A DNA stretch of 24,489 nt from Larix sibirica. Lineage: Eukaryota > Streptophyta > Pinopsida > Pinales > Pinaceae. Under the pieces are notes generated by a model. It ran no database searches, was not told where the DNA came from, and saw nothing but the letters and a program-made list of their open reading frames with translations. Of the stretch, positions 9,879 to 19,010 are shown in pieces. Each line of letters begins with the position of its first letter. Within the stretch, counting starts at the first letter, position 1. A program made the position numbers and the translations under genes. The stretch covers positions 1-24,489 of the forward strand of contig NWUY0304582131.1 of the NCBI GenBank assembly GCA_004151065.3, read 5' to 3'.

Positions 9879-10168
9879 GATGCTACCCAAAGGCATGCAG
9901 GAAATCATATATTGAATTCCGGGACGTGGTTGACGCTACCCATTGAACAATCTATGGTTGGTTAGATCTCCCATTGAGTGAGGGACGCTACCGCTAGGTG
10001 CAATCTCCCCTTTTTCATGCGAGGACTCTGAAGATTAGTTGCATTCACCGCAAGAACACATTCAATTTTGTTTGCGAGGAACCCACCCCGTGAGGGACGC
10101 TACCCAAAGGCCCCAATTAAAGGATTTATTGCCCACTATCGCCTAGCAATTTGAGGTGGATGCTACCG
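9879..10168. repeat. Dispersed 52-63 bp repeat built on GAYGCTACC
   Basis: The motif GA[CT]GCTACC occurs at 9879, 9932, 9984, 10096 and 10159, often preceded by GAGGG and followed by CAAAGG or GCTAGG. Spacings are 53, 52, 112 (about twice 56) and 63 bases, so this is a degenerate tandem array with one lost unit. Blocks reading AGCAATTnAAGG recur beside the last units (10145-10300). Confidence 0.65.
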
Positions 10169-10254
10169 CCTTCTATTAAAGGTTTGCATTAAATACTGCC
10201 TAGCAATTAAAGGGGTAAGCAGCCAGCATAACAGATGGTAGCACTGGCATAAAT

Positions 10255-10401
10255 ATGGGTACGCACCTGAGAACACCTACCGCCAGCCAGCAATTAAAGG
10301 TAGATCCGCCAGCAACTCCAAGTCCCGAAGTATACGATTCAAGTTCCGAGGTGTACAATCCAACTTCTGAGGTGTTTACTTGCTTACTTGTTTCCCGATA
10401 G
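10255..10401 (+). CDS. Small Pro/Ser-rich ORF with a seven-residue repeat, unknown
   Basis: A 48-codon plus-strand ORF runs from ATG at 10255 to TAG at 10399. Its N-terminal part is ordinary (MGTHLRTPTASQQL). The middle is proline-rich (VDPPATP), then three tandem heptapeptides PSPEVYD, SSSEVYN, PTSEVFT, then a short hydrophobic tail (CLLVSR). The repeats correspond to a 21 bp unit, and substitutions between units leave the Ser/Thr-x-Glu-Val-Tyr/Phe pattern intact. There is no clear upstream signal; plant mitochondria lack Shine-Dalgarno sites, so the start is a guess. I recognise no family. It may be a chance ORF in a minisatellite, or a piece of a larger decayed frame like the other arrays. 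Confidence 0.2.
   Translation: MGTHLRTPTASQQLKVDPPATPSPEVYDSSSEVYNPTSEVFTCLLVSR
10318..10380. repeat. 21 bp tandem repeat, three copies
   Basis: Units at 10318-10338, 10339-10359 and 10360-10380 share the pattern CCAAGTCCCGAAGTATACGA with scattered changes. The 21-base period equals seven codons, and no indel separates the units. Confidence 0.8.
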
Positions 10402-11264
10402 ATATATTCGTGATCTGCCAACCACCAATTTGAGGTGATCTGCCTGGTCTTCCTGGTGCAGTAGGCGTAAAGAGAGTATCGGTTCTCTGGGCGGCTCGCT
10501 ATCGCTCCACTAAAAAGAAACTAATTAGTTATAACCTCTTGTTTCGCTTCCCCTGTTTTCGCTTCTCCTGTTTTAACTAAGTAACTTTCATATTTATTAT
10601 CTGTTCACTTGGGCGGTGGCTCTTCCGTCTCTGTTCAATTACTCTCCGTGCCATGATCCTTATCGGATCAAATTTGCTTTGCTACTAGGACGAGGCGCAG
10701 CTTTCTTTTTAAAGCCATTCCCTAATGATTAACTCATCCTCCTGGGTTATTCTTTTGCTCTCCCACTCTAGGAGTAATGTGGGGAGCCCCAGTTACTCAA
10801 AATGTTAGGTAGCATCCCTAAGCATTGGCAAAATTGGGCAGTTTTGGCATCAAAGAATGGTTTATGCCTACGTGAGATTCAAATAGCGATAGATAACGCG
10901 CAAATTACATCTGAAACGCTTTCCTGCATCGGGGGAAATTACGTATATAAAACATAGGAGGCATGCATGATGGAGCGATCGATGCACAGATGAAAGGAAT
11001 AAAGGTAAGTAAGTGCCCGGACTCAGAGACACGCTTCCAAGATTCAGCTCATTTGGAACCACCCACAGAATAGGAGGTAGCGGCACCGAAAGCAGCGGTT
11101 GAATCAGTTCATCTTGTAAGGACTGGACCTAACTCATGCCGCTGATGCAAGATGGAGTATAGTTTACGGGAGTTATACTGGGTCAAAGGACACCCCAAAC
11201 TCTACTCCCAGTCTTTCCAAAAGGGACCTGCCATATAAATATTAATCTGAAAAGGATCCTCCTA
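10402..11264. other. No gene recognised
   Basis: A short 15 bp duplication (TTTCGCTTCyCCTG at about 10542 and 10557) is present. The 72-codon minus-strand ORF at 10868-11086 has no recognisable domain. Nothing else could be supported. Confidence 0.3.
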
Positions 11265-12689
11265 CAGAAGATAAGTATTATAATAACAAGAACCAGTAGC
11301 AGTAAGATATAAAGTATCAATAAAAATCCCAGCGCCAATAGCAATATAGTAGAAAGTCGCAGTAGTGAGTAGCAAAAGTATAAAGATATCAGTAGCAGTA
11401 CCCACCGCACCAATAGCAAGTAAGGTTATCCAGTACCCATAGTAGTGGAATACCGGAACATTAGTATAAAAAGCACCAGCAGCAGTACCCGCACTAATAT
11501 AGCTATCTAGTGGAAAGATAGGAGTTCGCATCAAGTAGTAAAACAATATAGTAGCAAGCACCAATATAGCACCAGCAGCAGTAGTAGGTAATACCAGTAG
11601 AATAAGCACACCAGTAGCAGTAAGAGAGTTAAAGGTAGTAGTACCAGTAGCAGCAAGAGGATTCCCAGCATTCTTATTCTTATAAGCATTCGAACCAGCA
11701 TCAGTTGAACCAATAATATCAATAGAATATGGAGCTGTCCGAGCAGCCTCCCCAGAAGCACCAGTTGGAGCATTATTCCAAACAGCGTTCTCAGCGTCAA
11801 CGGTTGAACCAACATAAATTGAATATGGAGCACCATAAGCACCAGTTTAATAAGCACCAGTTGAAAGAGCATAATTACTAGCATTTCCAGAATCATTTAC
11901 AATAACATTTCAATCAGTTTAAGGAACAGCAAAAGGATTCCGAGCAAAAGGAGCACAAGCAGTCGCGGTTACCAGGGCAGTTCCAGGGTAATTACCACCA
12001 TTAGCACCAGTTTCACTAGCATTTCAATAGCAGTATTCCCAGCCCCAGAAGCACCAGCAAAAGGAGGACCTGCAGCTAAAGCAGTTGAAAGAACAGCATT
12101 ACCTGGGTCAAGAGTACCAGCCCAAACATTTGAACTAGCATCCCCAGCATCACCAGTTTAACCAGCTGAATTCCCTGCATCATCAGTTCCCAGAGCAGCA
12201 TTACCAGTTTCACCTTTATTCCCTGCATCATCAGTTCCAATAGCAGCATTACCAGCGGCATCACCAGAATAAAAAGTATTCCCAGGAGCAGACCCATAAG
12301 CAGTTGAAGGGGCATTATTTCCATAAGCATCATTTGAACTAGCATTGTTCCCAGCCTCAGTTCCAGAAGAATTTCATAATAAGTTGAAGGGGCAGCATTC
12401 CCAGCATAACCAGGAGCAAAAGGATTCCCAGCAGTTCCCAGAGCATTCCCACCATAAGCTGAAGGAGCTTCATTCCCAGGATCATTCCCAGCATCAACAG
12501 TAGAACCGGCACAAGCACAGCACAAGGAGACCCAGCATAAGCAGCATAACCAGCATTTCAATCAGCAGTTGAAGGAGCAGCCTTAGTATCAGAATTCTCA
12601 GCACTTTCATTAGCAGTTGAACTGGCATAATTCCCAGCATAAGCAATATAACCTGCATAATTCCCAGCCTCAGTTTAACCAGTTTAATC
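11265..12689 (-). pseudogene. Large decayed Gly/Ala/Asn/Thr-rich reading frame (array C)
   Basis: On the minus strand about 475 codons read as low-complexity peptide in four joined frames: 12689 to about 12510, 12510-12373, about 12370-12026, and about 12023-11265. Frame changes are single slips; only about eight in-frame stops occur, mostly TAA in the context TAAACT, where neighbouring units have TCAACT (Ser-Thr). The last segment is stop-free for 194 codons (11265-11846). Recurring motifs are AGN, PGN, GSTVDAGN, GSTDAGS and APSTAYG. Near the low-coordinate end it turns hydrophobic (Leu/Ile/Tyr/Phe), possibly membrane-spanning. Codons are overwhelmingly NNT. There is no start codon in frame, no signal peptide and no known family. 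Either an old repetitive protein gene or a degenerate trinucleotide array would explain it. Confidence 0.4.
12171..12238. repeat. 48 bp direct repeat within array C
   Basis: TTCCCTGCATCATCAGTTCC is found at 12171-12190 and 12219-12238, a 48-base offset, with the flanking bases also similar (AGCAGCATTACCAG follows both). On the minus strand this is the 16-residue unit GNAA[IL]GTDDAGN plus four residues. It is the clearest surviving tandem unit inside array C. Confidence 0.85.
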
Positions 12690-13770
12690 AACGTCTGTCT
12701 TCCATTTTGCTAAATGAATAAATGGATCTATGTTTGCTCTTTCCCATTTTTCTTTTCTATCTTCATTAGTATGTTTTTATAATAAATGTATGGTGTGCCC
12801 TTTTTTTCCATTGCATATTCATGATCTCCTCTATTCTATTCTAAAGTTGGAGCTGTGATTAAGGTGCCCCTGCTGCCCTCTCGTTCGTTACCTCTTTGTG
12901 AACAGATATGCCTTAACTATCTCTTCTATTATGCATGCCTTCAATAACATACATAAAATTTCCTTCCTAATTATGCATGCCTGAACAGGAACAGATAGGC
13001 CTTCCCGAACAGATCAGGCTGTGATCCAATGCCGTAGACCAGTAGCAAATAAATATCCTACAGGCAGAGGGTAGTACGTACCGACGACTGAGAGACCCAT
13101 AGAAGTTCGGCTTAAGCCAATCTTCCGACGCTCATTGAAATCGGGGCGTATTAAATTTTTTAAGGTTCCCTGCTTTGAGACCTCGCCCCCGGTTCAAAAG
13201 TGTATGCAACTGCTGCTAGCACGTGCGCATAATGTAGAAATATGGCTAGACAAGCACATCAAGATTAACACCACATAAGGCTTTAAAAGGGTTGTCGAAC
13301 AAAGGGGAGGATGTCACCACGACATTCTCAATCAAATAGTAAGCGTTGAATATGACGCAGAGGAGGAGCCAGACAGTTACACTGATCCTTGTGTGAAGCA
13401 TGGGGAAGTAAAGTAAAAGCGGGGATACCATATTCAGAATATAAAAACTTTCCAGTAATGAGGGCCTCGCAATTGTTAGCTACGCGAGTCCGCCTGGAAA
13501 GCCCACCAAACACTGGTGCTTGCTTTCTTACTTGCCTGGAAACCTTTGTTTGGGTGGACCTGATCTTATAAAACCTTTTCATTCAATATTTTCAATTAAT
13601 AAAATATCCTTTCGGCCACTCTACTTGACTCCGCTACTAATCCACTGGCTACTCGGATGAGCTGGGCTACTCGGCTTGGGCTTGGATACTCTTTCTCTAC
13701 TTTGCCACTATAATAGGGATACTTCTCTACTCGCCTGGGCTCAGGGGTGTGTGTTATTGAATACCGGGCT
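12690..13770. other. No gene recognised; short repeats
   Basis: ATTATGCATGCCT occurs at 12928-12940 and 12970-12982 (42-base offset), and GAACAGAT recurs near 12900, 12988 and 13008. ORFs of 60-84 codons on both strands at 13246-13582 overlap each other without coding character. No tRNA or rRNA fragment could be identified. Confidence 0.35.
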
Positions 13771-13824
13771 TTGCTACTCGGCTTGGCTTTGCTACTCGGC
13801 TTGGCTTTGCTACTCGGGCTGGGC
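13771..13824. repeat. 18 bp tandem repeat, three copies
   Basis: TTGCTACTCGGCTTGGCT starts at 13771, 13789 and 13807. Looser GCTACTCGG units continue upstream to about 13620 and downstream to about 13900. Both strands stay open across it: the plus strand gives a repeated AWLCYS block and the minus strand a repeated SSKAKP block. I regard both ORFs (13676-13945 plus, 13596-13847 minus) as products of the repeat. Confidence 0.85.
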
Positions 13825-13964
13825 TGGAAGCAAGCAGTCGCAGTCATTGTATAGAAGCTCTACTCAGTGCAGCTACTCAGTTAAGCTACTCATCGCAAGG
13901 AGCTCTAGTCTTTGCCAAGTAGTCTGTATGCGCAATCAGTCATAGCCTTCAGGTCATTCCCATA

Positions 13965-14130
13965 GCAGCCGTAGCCCTCGATCTCCAACCTCGAATTATA
14001 CCTCTCCCTCGAATTAGAAACTCGACCCTCTAGAACCTCCAACTCCTATTCGACCCTTGCACTCTACCCTTACCCTTGACCTCTAATTTAAGCTTGAACC
14101 TTTAACCTCGAACTACAACTCCAACTTGAA
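13965..14130. repeat. Degenerate CTCGAACYCTAA-like array
   Basis: A run of short pyrimidine-rich units such as CTCGAATTA, CTCGACCCT, CTAGAACCTC and CCTCGAACTA repeats with variable 6-14 base spacing. It resembles degenerate telomere-like sequence but has no true CCCTAAA tandem run. A related array lies at about 15318-15455. Confidence 0.5.
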
Positions 14131-14189
14131 AATACGAAACTTCCCTTGGCCTCTCCACCTCACATAGCTGATCATTCCGGGAGACGCTA

Positions 14190-15300
14190 GTCCCAGGTGT
14201 TGATACACTAGATGGCGGTACTCGCTGGTAAGTCAATGCCTGGAAGAATCTTTGCCGGTAGTTTATGCTTGTAGTCAATACAATGAGTCATAGTCAATCC
14301 AGGTGTCGGTGCTGCTACTTTATGCCAGGGGATTCGATCCAATAGTCGATCCAGGTGTGGATGCCGCTACTCGATGCACTCAATTTTAGTACTCGGTGAA
14401 GTCAATGCCAGGTTTCAATGCACTCAAGCCCAAGAGGCGATTCAACAGTCGATCAGTACCAGGAGAGGAGGTATAGATTGATGGTTGCCGAGAGATTTCT
14501 TTCCGGTTTACAATACCCAATAGCCCATACCCACCGGTCTATGCATGTCCGCCGAGAGACCCTCATTCCGGTCACTGTCAGCCGAGAGGCGATACAAGAG
14601 GTGATGCTTTGACTCAATGGCCTGTACTCAATGTCAGTCAGCGAAGTGGCACTGGATAGTTATTTATTTCTTTTATATACTTTCACCCCGGTGGGACTAA
14701 GGAAGCCAGGGTTTGACGAGATAGATGAAGGACACCAGTTGCCATGATGAGAGAACGATCCTACGCGATAGCACCACAGCTACTGCTCAACGAACAATAC
14801 AGAAAAGCTATACTCATCGAACCTATACTCAGTGAGTGCATAAAACTCTTGTCGATGCATTATCTGGTACGTCGGTACATGAATGAAGCTCCTGTCAGTG
14901 CAGCATTAAGCTCCTTTCGGTGCAGCTAGTCAGTGCGACAGCATGATGATGAAGCTATGCTTGGTGCAGTTAGAAGTTCTTGTCAGTGCCAAGTAGTCAT
15001 CCAGGATTTGATGCCAGAAATCGATGCTGCTAAGCTGCTAATGTCTTTTCGATCAGTTGACCCAAGAGTCATAGTCGCCGCTAGGTAGTCGATGCCGCTT
15101 TCGATACACTCAATGCCAGTACTCAATCCAAGAGGAGATCCCAGGTTTATTTGCCGAGGAGAGTCGAGCCCATAGTTTATAAGGTGTTTCGATGCACTAG
15201 ATGCCCGTACTCCATGTAAAGTGGAAATGCCAAGTTTTCATGCGCTCAATAACAAGAGTCGATCCAAGAGTCGATGCCAGGGTTCAGTGCTAGTCATAGC
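14190..15300. repeat. Degenerate GTCGATCCAGG / CAATGCACTCAA repeat field
   Basis: Units such as GTCAATGCC, GTCGATCCA(G/A)G, TCGATGCACTCAA and CCAAGAG recur dozens of times in two dense clusters (about 14190-14460 and 15040-15290), separated by a less repetitive stretch with ORFs of 61-64 codons that look spurious. Units are 10-25 bases and shuffled in order rather than strictly tandem. No gene is apparent. Confidence 0.6.
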
Positions 15301-15317
15301 CCATAGGAAAACATACC

Positions 15318-15455
15318 TCGATCTCTAACTCTAACCTCCACCCTAGAACTCTTTGCAACCATGCCCCTACGCTCAACCCTAGAACCTTGAAACTAAAAAT
15401 CTACCTCGACCCTAAAAATATAGCTCGACCTCTAAATATACCTATATCCTTTTAA
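15318..15455. repeat. Second CTCGACCCTAAA-like array
   Basis: Units CCTCGATCTCTAACTC, CACCCTAGAACTC, CTCAACCCTAGAACC and CTCGACCCTAAAAATA repeat with drift. It is closer to the plant telomere unit (CCCTAAA) than the array at 13965-14130, but the spacing is irregular and no two exact CCCTAAA units adjoin. Confidence 0.5.
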
Positions 15456-16718
15456 TTAACTAGGCCATTTAAGGAAGGTTCCTATGAGTGGCAGGATGCC
15501 ATCATTCGCTTTCGCCGCGCCGGGTAGTAAAGAAACCGGAGGCTGGTACAAATAAAAGAAGCTGGAGAACATGGATGCTTGCTGCCTGGCTGGTCGATTC
15601 AAATCAAGCGGGCTAGGACAACCAAACAAATGGTGAGAACGCTTGTCCTTAGTGGATTATTATTACTTTATAGATTTTTAGCCCCGGCTTCGCCTCTACA
15701 CTAAGATCCACTAGAGCTTTATTTTCATATTGACAGCCTACCAATAATAGTAAATCATTCCCAACCGATAGCCAATGACAGCTGGTCATTCCAGAAGGTC
15801 TTTGTCAATAAGCCCCCAGTGCCCATGCCTGAAGGTTGGTTTCAATAACCGATCTCTTTGCCTGAAGGTCCTTTAAAGTAACGCTACGGAACAACAAAGT
15901 CCTACCTGCCGGAATGGACTTAGAAATGCTGATCGAGATCTCTCTTGCTACTCGCTGGTAGAACCCATCGGCTGGGATAAGCACCCCCGGCTTGCTTATG
16001 ATTGCTTGTTAGCTGGATGGCGGGTCTCGCTGTTTGCTGGAGATTAACCGAGGGCCTTGCTTGCCTTACTTCGACTAACTAACACAACTGGATCGTGCTT
16101 GCTATTTTTTACTTGCCTTAGCCCAACCAACAACCACAACTCCACCAACAACTCATGGTCCAACTCCAACTTGTTATTGCTTACTTACGTTGATACGCAA
16201 TGATAGAAACAGATTATGTAACATGAGAAATAAGTAGTTGCTGAGACAATTGTTGGATAATTACATATATAATGCCAATATGTTAGCCGGGCGGGATAGA
16301 ACCAATTGGATGTTCCCTTTATACTTATGGAGTTTTTCCTTTTACTTTACAAATTTAACATCAGTAAGGCCCTGGGGGTGATGATTATTGGGTGGACCCC
16401 TATCCCAGAGGTGTGGGAGTTAGCAGAATTTCACCTCGGATAAGGATCTGTTAGTTACGTACTCCCACCCCTTTAGATAAATGGACGGGGAGCAACTACT
16501 GCTCATCGATACAATGCCTACCTTTACGTATACATTGCGCCTCCCATATATATTTTAATAGCCCTTTCAATATAAAGCAAAGAATTTGTGTTTGCTTGCT
16601 GGCTAGACTTTGGAGAGACCTCACAATAAATTGATATGGAAAAAACCATCAGAGCAATACCCTTCAGTTCATGCCATGCCAGCAGGGGACATACAGGATG
16701 AGACATTCAGTTCGGATT
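15456..16718. other. No gene recognised; one imperfect hairpin
   Basis: GGTGTGGGAGT (16410-16420) and ACTCCCACCCC (16461-16471) are inverted with one mismatch around a 40-base spacer, a possible stem-loop of the kind that stabilises plant mitochondrial transcripts, though no gene lies upstream. The rest holds degenerate GGCTGG/CTTGCT-type words and no supportable ORF or RNA gene. Confidence 0.35.
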
Positions 16719-16842
16719 CAGTACGCCCAGTACAACAAAGGCACCCTGGAAAGGAAGGAAGAAGCCGCCCAGCCCCCGTATTACACCTGCTCACAGTACA
16801 ACCAGTACAAAGGATGGCCCAGTACGCATCCTCCGGCAGTAC
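16719..16842. repeat. CAGTAC cluster
   Basis: CAGTAC occurs six times: 16719, 16728, 16794, 16803, 16820 and 16837. Two close pairs are exactly nine bases apart and the last three are spaced 17 and 17. The overlapping 72-codon plus-strand ORF (16671-16889) becomes Gln/Tyr-rich (QYAQYNKG, SQYNQYKG) because of this. The ORF has no recognised domain. Confidence 0.65.
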
Positions 16843-19010
16843 CCATTACCTTTTTTCTATCCACTTGCCCTTATTGTGATGTTACTTAGGGTGGTCGGTC
16901 CCATTATGACGATACTCAATTGCCAGTATTTAAGGCCCAGTAGTTTAGACCCTACCCTTTACTTTTTCACGATCCTTCCTACCCCGACCCTCTGAACGAA
17001 CCTAGCCATACTCATACCTCATTGGGACCTTCCTTACACTCTTACTTGGGACCCGCCTCATCCCTATTGATTTACCGCCTTTGCTCCGATTCGGAGATGC
17101 GGAGATACAGTTGTAAAGTGAATATATATATATATATATATATAATATAACAAGTGGGTATTTATTGGGTGCCCGCCTATTTCAACTATGCTATGGGGTA
17201 GCTGCCGGTACAGACTATTTGAACTGCTGGGACATACTATAAAGACCAAGCCAATGATGCCAGCCAGAATGAATGAATGTGTTCCATTTCTCAGATATGA
17301 ACGAATTGATTCAGCCATTGATTGACTAAGCCCCAGCTTGTGATCTCATTGCCTTCTATATAATTAATCCCACCCAGCAAGGGCGATCAAAGACGCCAGC
17401 CGCCATACCGCACCCGTCAATCGTGGGAAATGCACCAATGAAAGGTGGCATATGAAGGGCAAGACCTATTGTGGGTTATATTAGAACGTCTTAACACTGG
17501 TATTTTTACGAGTGAAAGGGTGACCTATGCAAGATCTATCGGACCTATCAGGTGGTCAATTCGCTAGTGAAAGGGGAGGGTGGATTGTCCTATTATTCTC
17601 TAAAAGTGGCATGCTCAAAAATAACTCTTTGGGGATCTATCTGGCTGGATTTCAAAGTTTTCATTTTGGGGATTTATTTCAAATCTATTTCGTGCCCTCA
17701 TTCCATTCTCAAAAGTAGAAGTAGGGAAAATTCATAGCTATCTGAGATCTAAGTGGCTTTCTCAGAAACACGTCTCTTACGCGAAATCTAACGCGTAACG
17801 TGCCTGTTCTTTAGCACCGTATTTACGTATGAAAAGCCAAAACTATCTAATAAGTTTATAGGTTGTAAGTAATTGTAAGTAAAGCATATCCCAAGCAGTG
17901 TGTGTAATGAAGGGTTAAGGTGATGTGAGTTAAGGTATTGGTCTGTGGGTAAACAATGTGTGGATGTAAATAAGTGTGTCTGGCCCGTGCCCTAAGTTAT
18001 AGCGAAGCGTCCCTGCTGCCGGTTCATCTGAGTTCCAAATTGCCTATCGCCTGGCAGGTTCTTCTATTTGCCTAGCTCAAGCGTCCGTCGGAACTTGACC
18101 TCTCATAATATTGATAGCGTAAGTGGTTGGTTGTCTTTCAATTCATGTTTTAAGGATTGGAAATAATCCCTATTTATTTATTCCTTTCAGTAGCGGCATA
18201 AGTACGTATATTCTGTATACCCTACATTATTTCCCGAGGGTGCATATCGCGGGAGGCCGGGAAAGAGTTAAGTCAAAGAAAGAGAAGACCCAAGGGAGAC
18301 ACTTCTTTCTAGTAAGGCCGCGAAAGCAACAAAGGTGCAGCAGTCCCAAGGGCCTTTAACCCCATTGCTAGGTTGATGTGGGCCAGTGCATATATTTCTT
18401 CTTAGTTCATCAGTAGAGGTAGGGTCGGAAACACCCTGCTTTTTTGTAGTGTTTTTAGAATTCTCTAATCTGCCCGACTTTTTATATTAGATCTTACGCA
18501 CGCACTTGGGTACGCACTTAGAGCATTTGTATTAATTTTACCAAATTACTTACCCACCCTCAGAACTAGACCTGTAGCCTTCACTTGCTTCATTAATTGT
18601 TTACTTGGTACTGCCTATTATCTTATCAGGATCACCAGATCAATCAACCTTATCCTTACTTTACTTTATTATTGCTTTCACCTTAGTCAACAGAGGAGAG
18701 GCCCAGTTAGTTATTCAGCCAGCTTATAGACAGTATCACATACAGCAAGCACACCAGAACTACAATGTATGTAGACACCGAAAGACCTAGACCTCTTACT
18801 GCTGAATGCAGCGCTTAGCCAAGTACGGGACCTAATATTCTTATTTTACCGGTAGAGCCTTAGCCAGTGTATAATCCACTCACAAATGAGTTGAGGTAGG
18901 TGTATGTAGTATCCCACCCTATTTCCCTGGAGGACTCTCCTCTCCTCCTACTGGCTCCTGGCTGGGACCTACTAATGGAGACTTAACTACTAGTAATTAT
19001 TTATGAACCT
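16843..19010. other. No gene recognised
   Basis: An AT microsatellite sits at 17122-17144. Overlapping plus-strand ORFs at 17527-17737 (61-63 codons) and a 78-codon ORF at 18123-18359 show no domain. A Gln/Tyr/His-rich 61-codon ORF at 18605-18790 resembles the CAGTAC-cluster peptide in composition only. No tRNA cloverleaf or rRNA block could be supported. Confidence 0.3.
17122..17144. repeat. (AT)n microsatellite
   Basis: Twenty-three bases of uninterrupted alternating A and T. It is likely to vary in length between individuals. Confidence 0.9.

Noticed and set aside
11531-11896. 121-codon Leu-rich minus-strand ORF and the 161-codon ORF at 12076-12561
   Set aside because: Much of both is an off-frame reading of array C: the GCTGGTACT-type words give Leu/Val/Met runs one frame away. 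Only the first third of the 161-codon ORF (about 12510-12373) is in the coding-like frame.
13150-13215. CCCCGGTTCAAAAG resembling a tRNA T-arm
   Set aside because: No matching acceptor stem, D-arm or anticodon stem in the 75 bases upstream.
13596-13945. Two ORFs on opposite strands with repeated hexapeptides
   Set aside because: Both are forced open by the 18 bp repeat, a multiple of three, and neither shows coding bias outside it.
14325-14360. GATTCGATCC resembling a tRNA T-arm
   Set aside because: It belongs to the GTCGATCCAGG repeat field; no acceptor or anticodon stem can be folded around it.
17527-17737. Overlapping 61-63 codon ORFs with hydrophobic, Phe-rich sequence
   Set aside because: Two frames over the same DNA look equally plausible and neither matches a family; no start context or conservation evidence.
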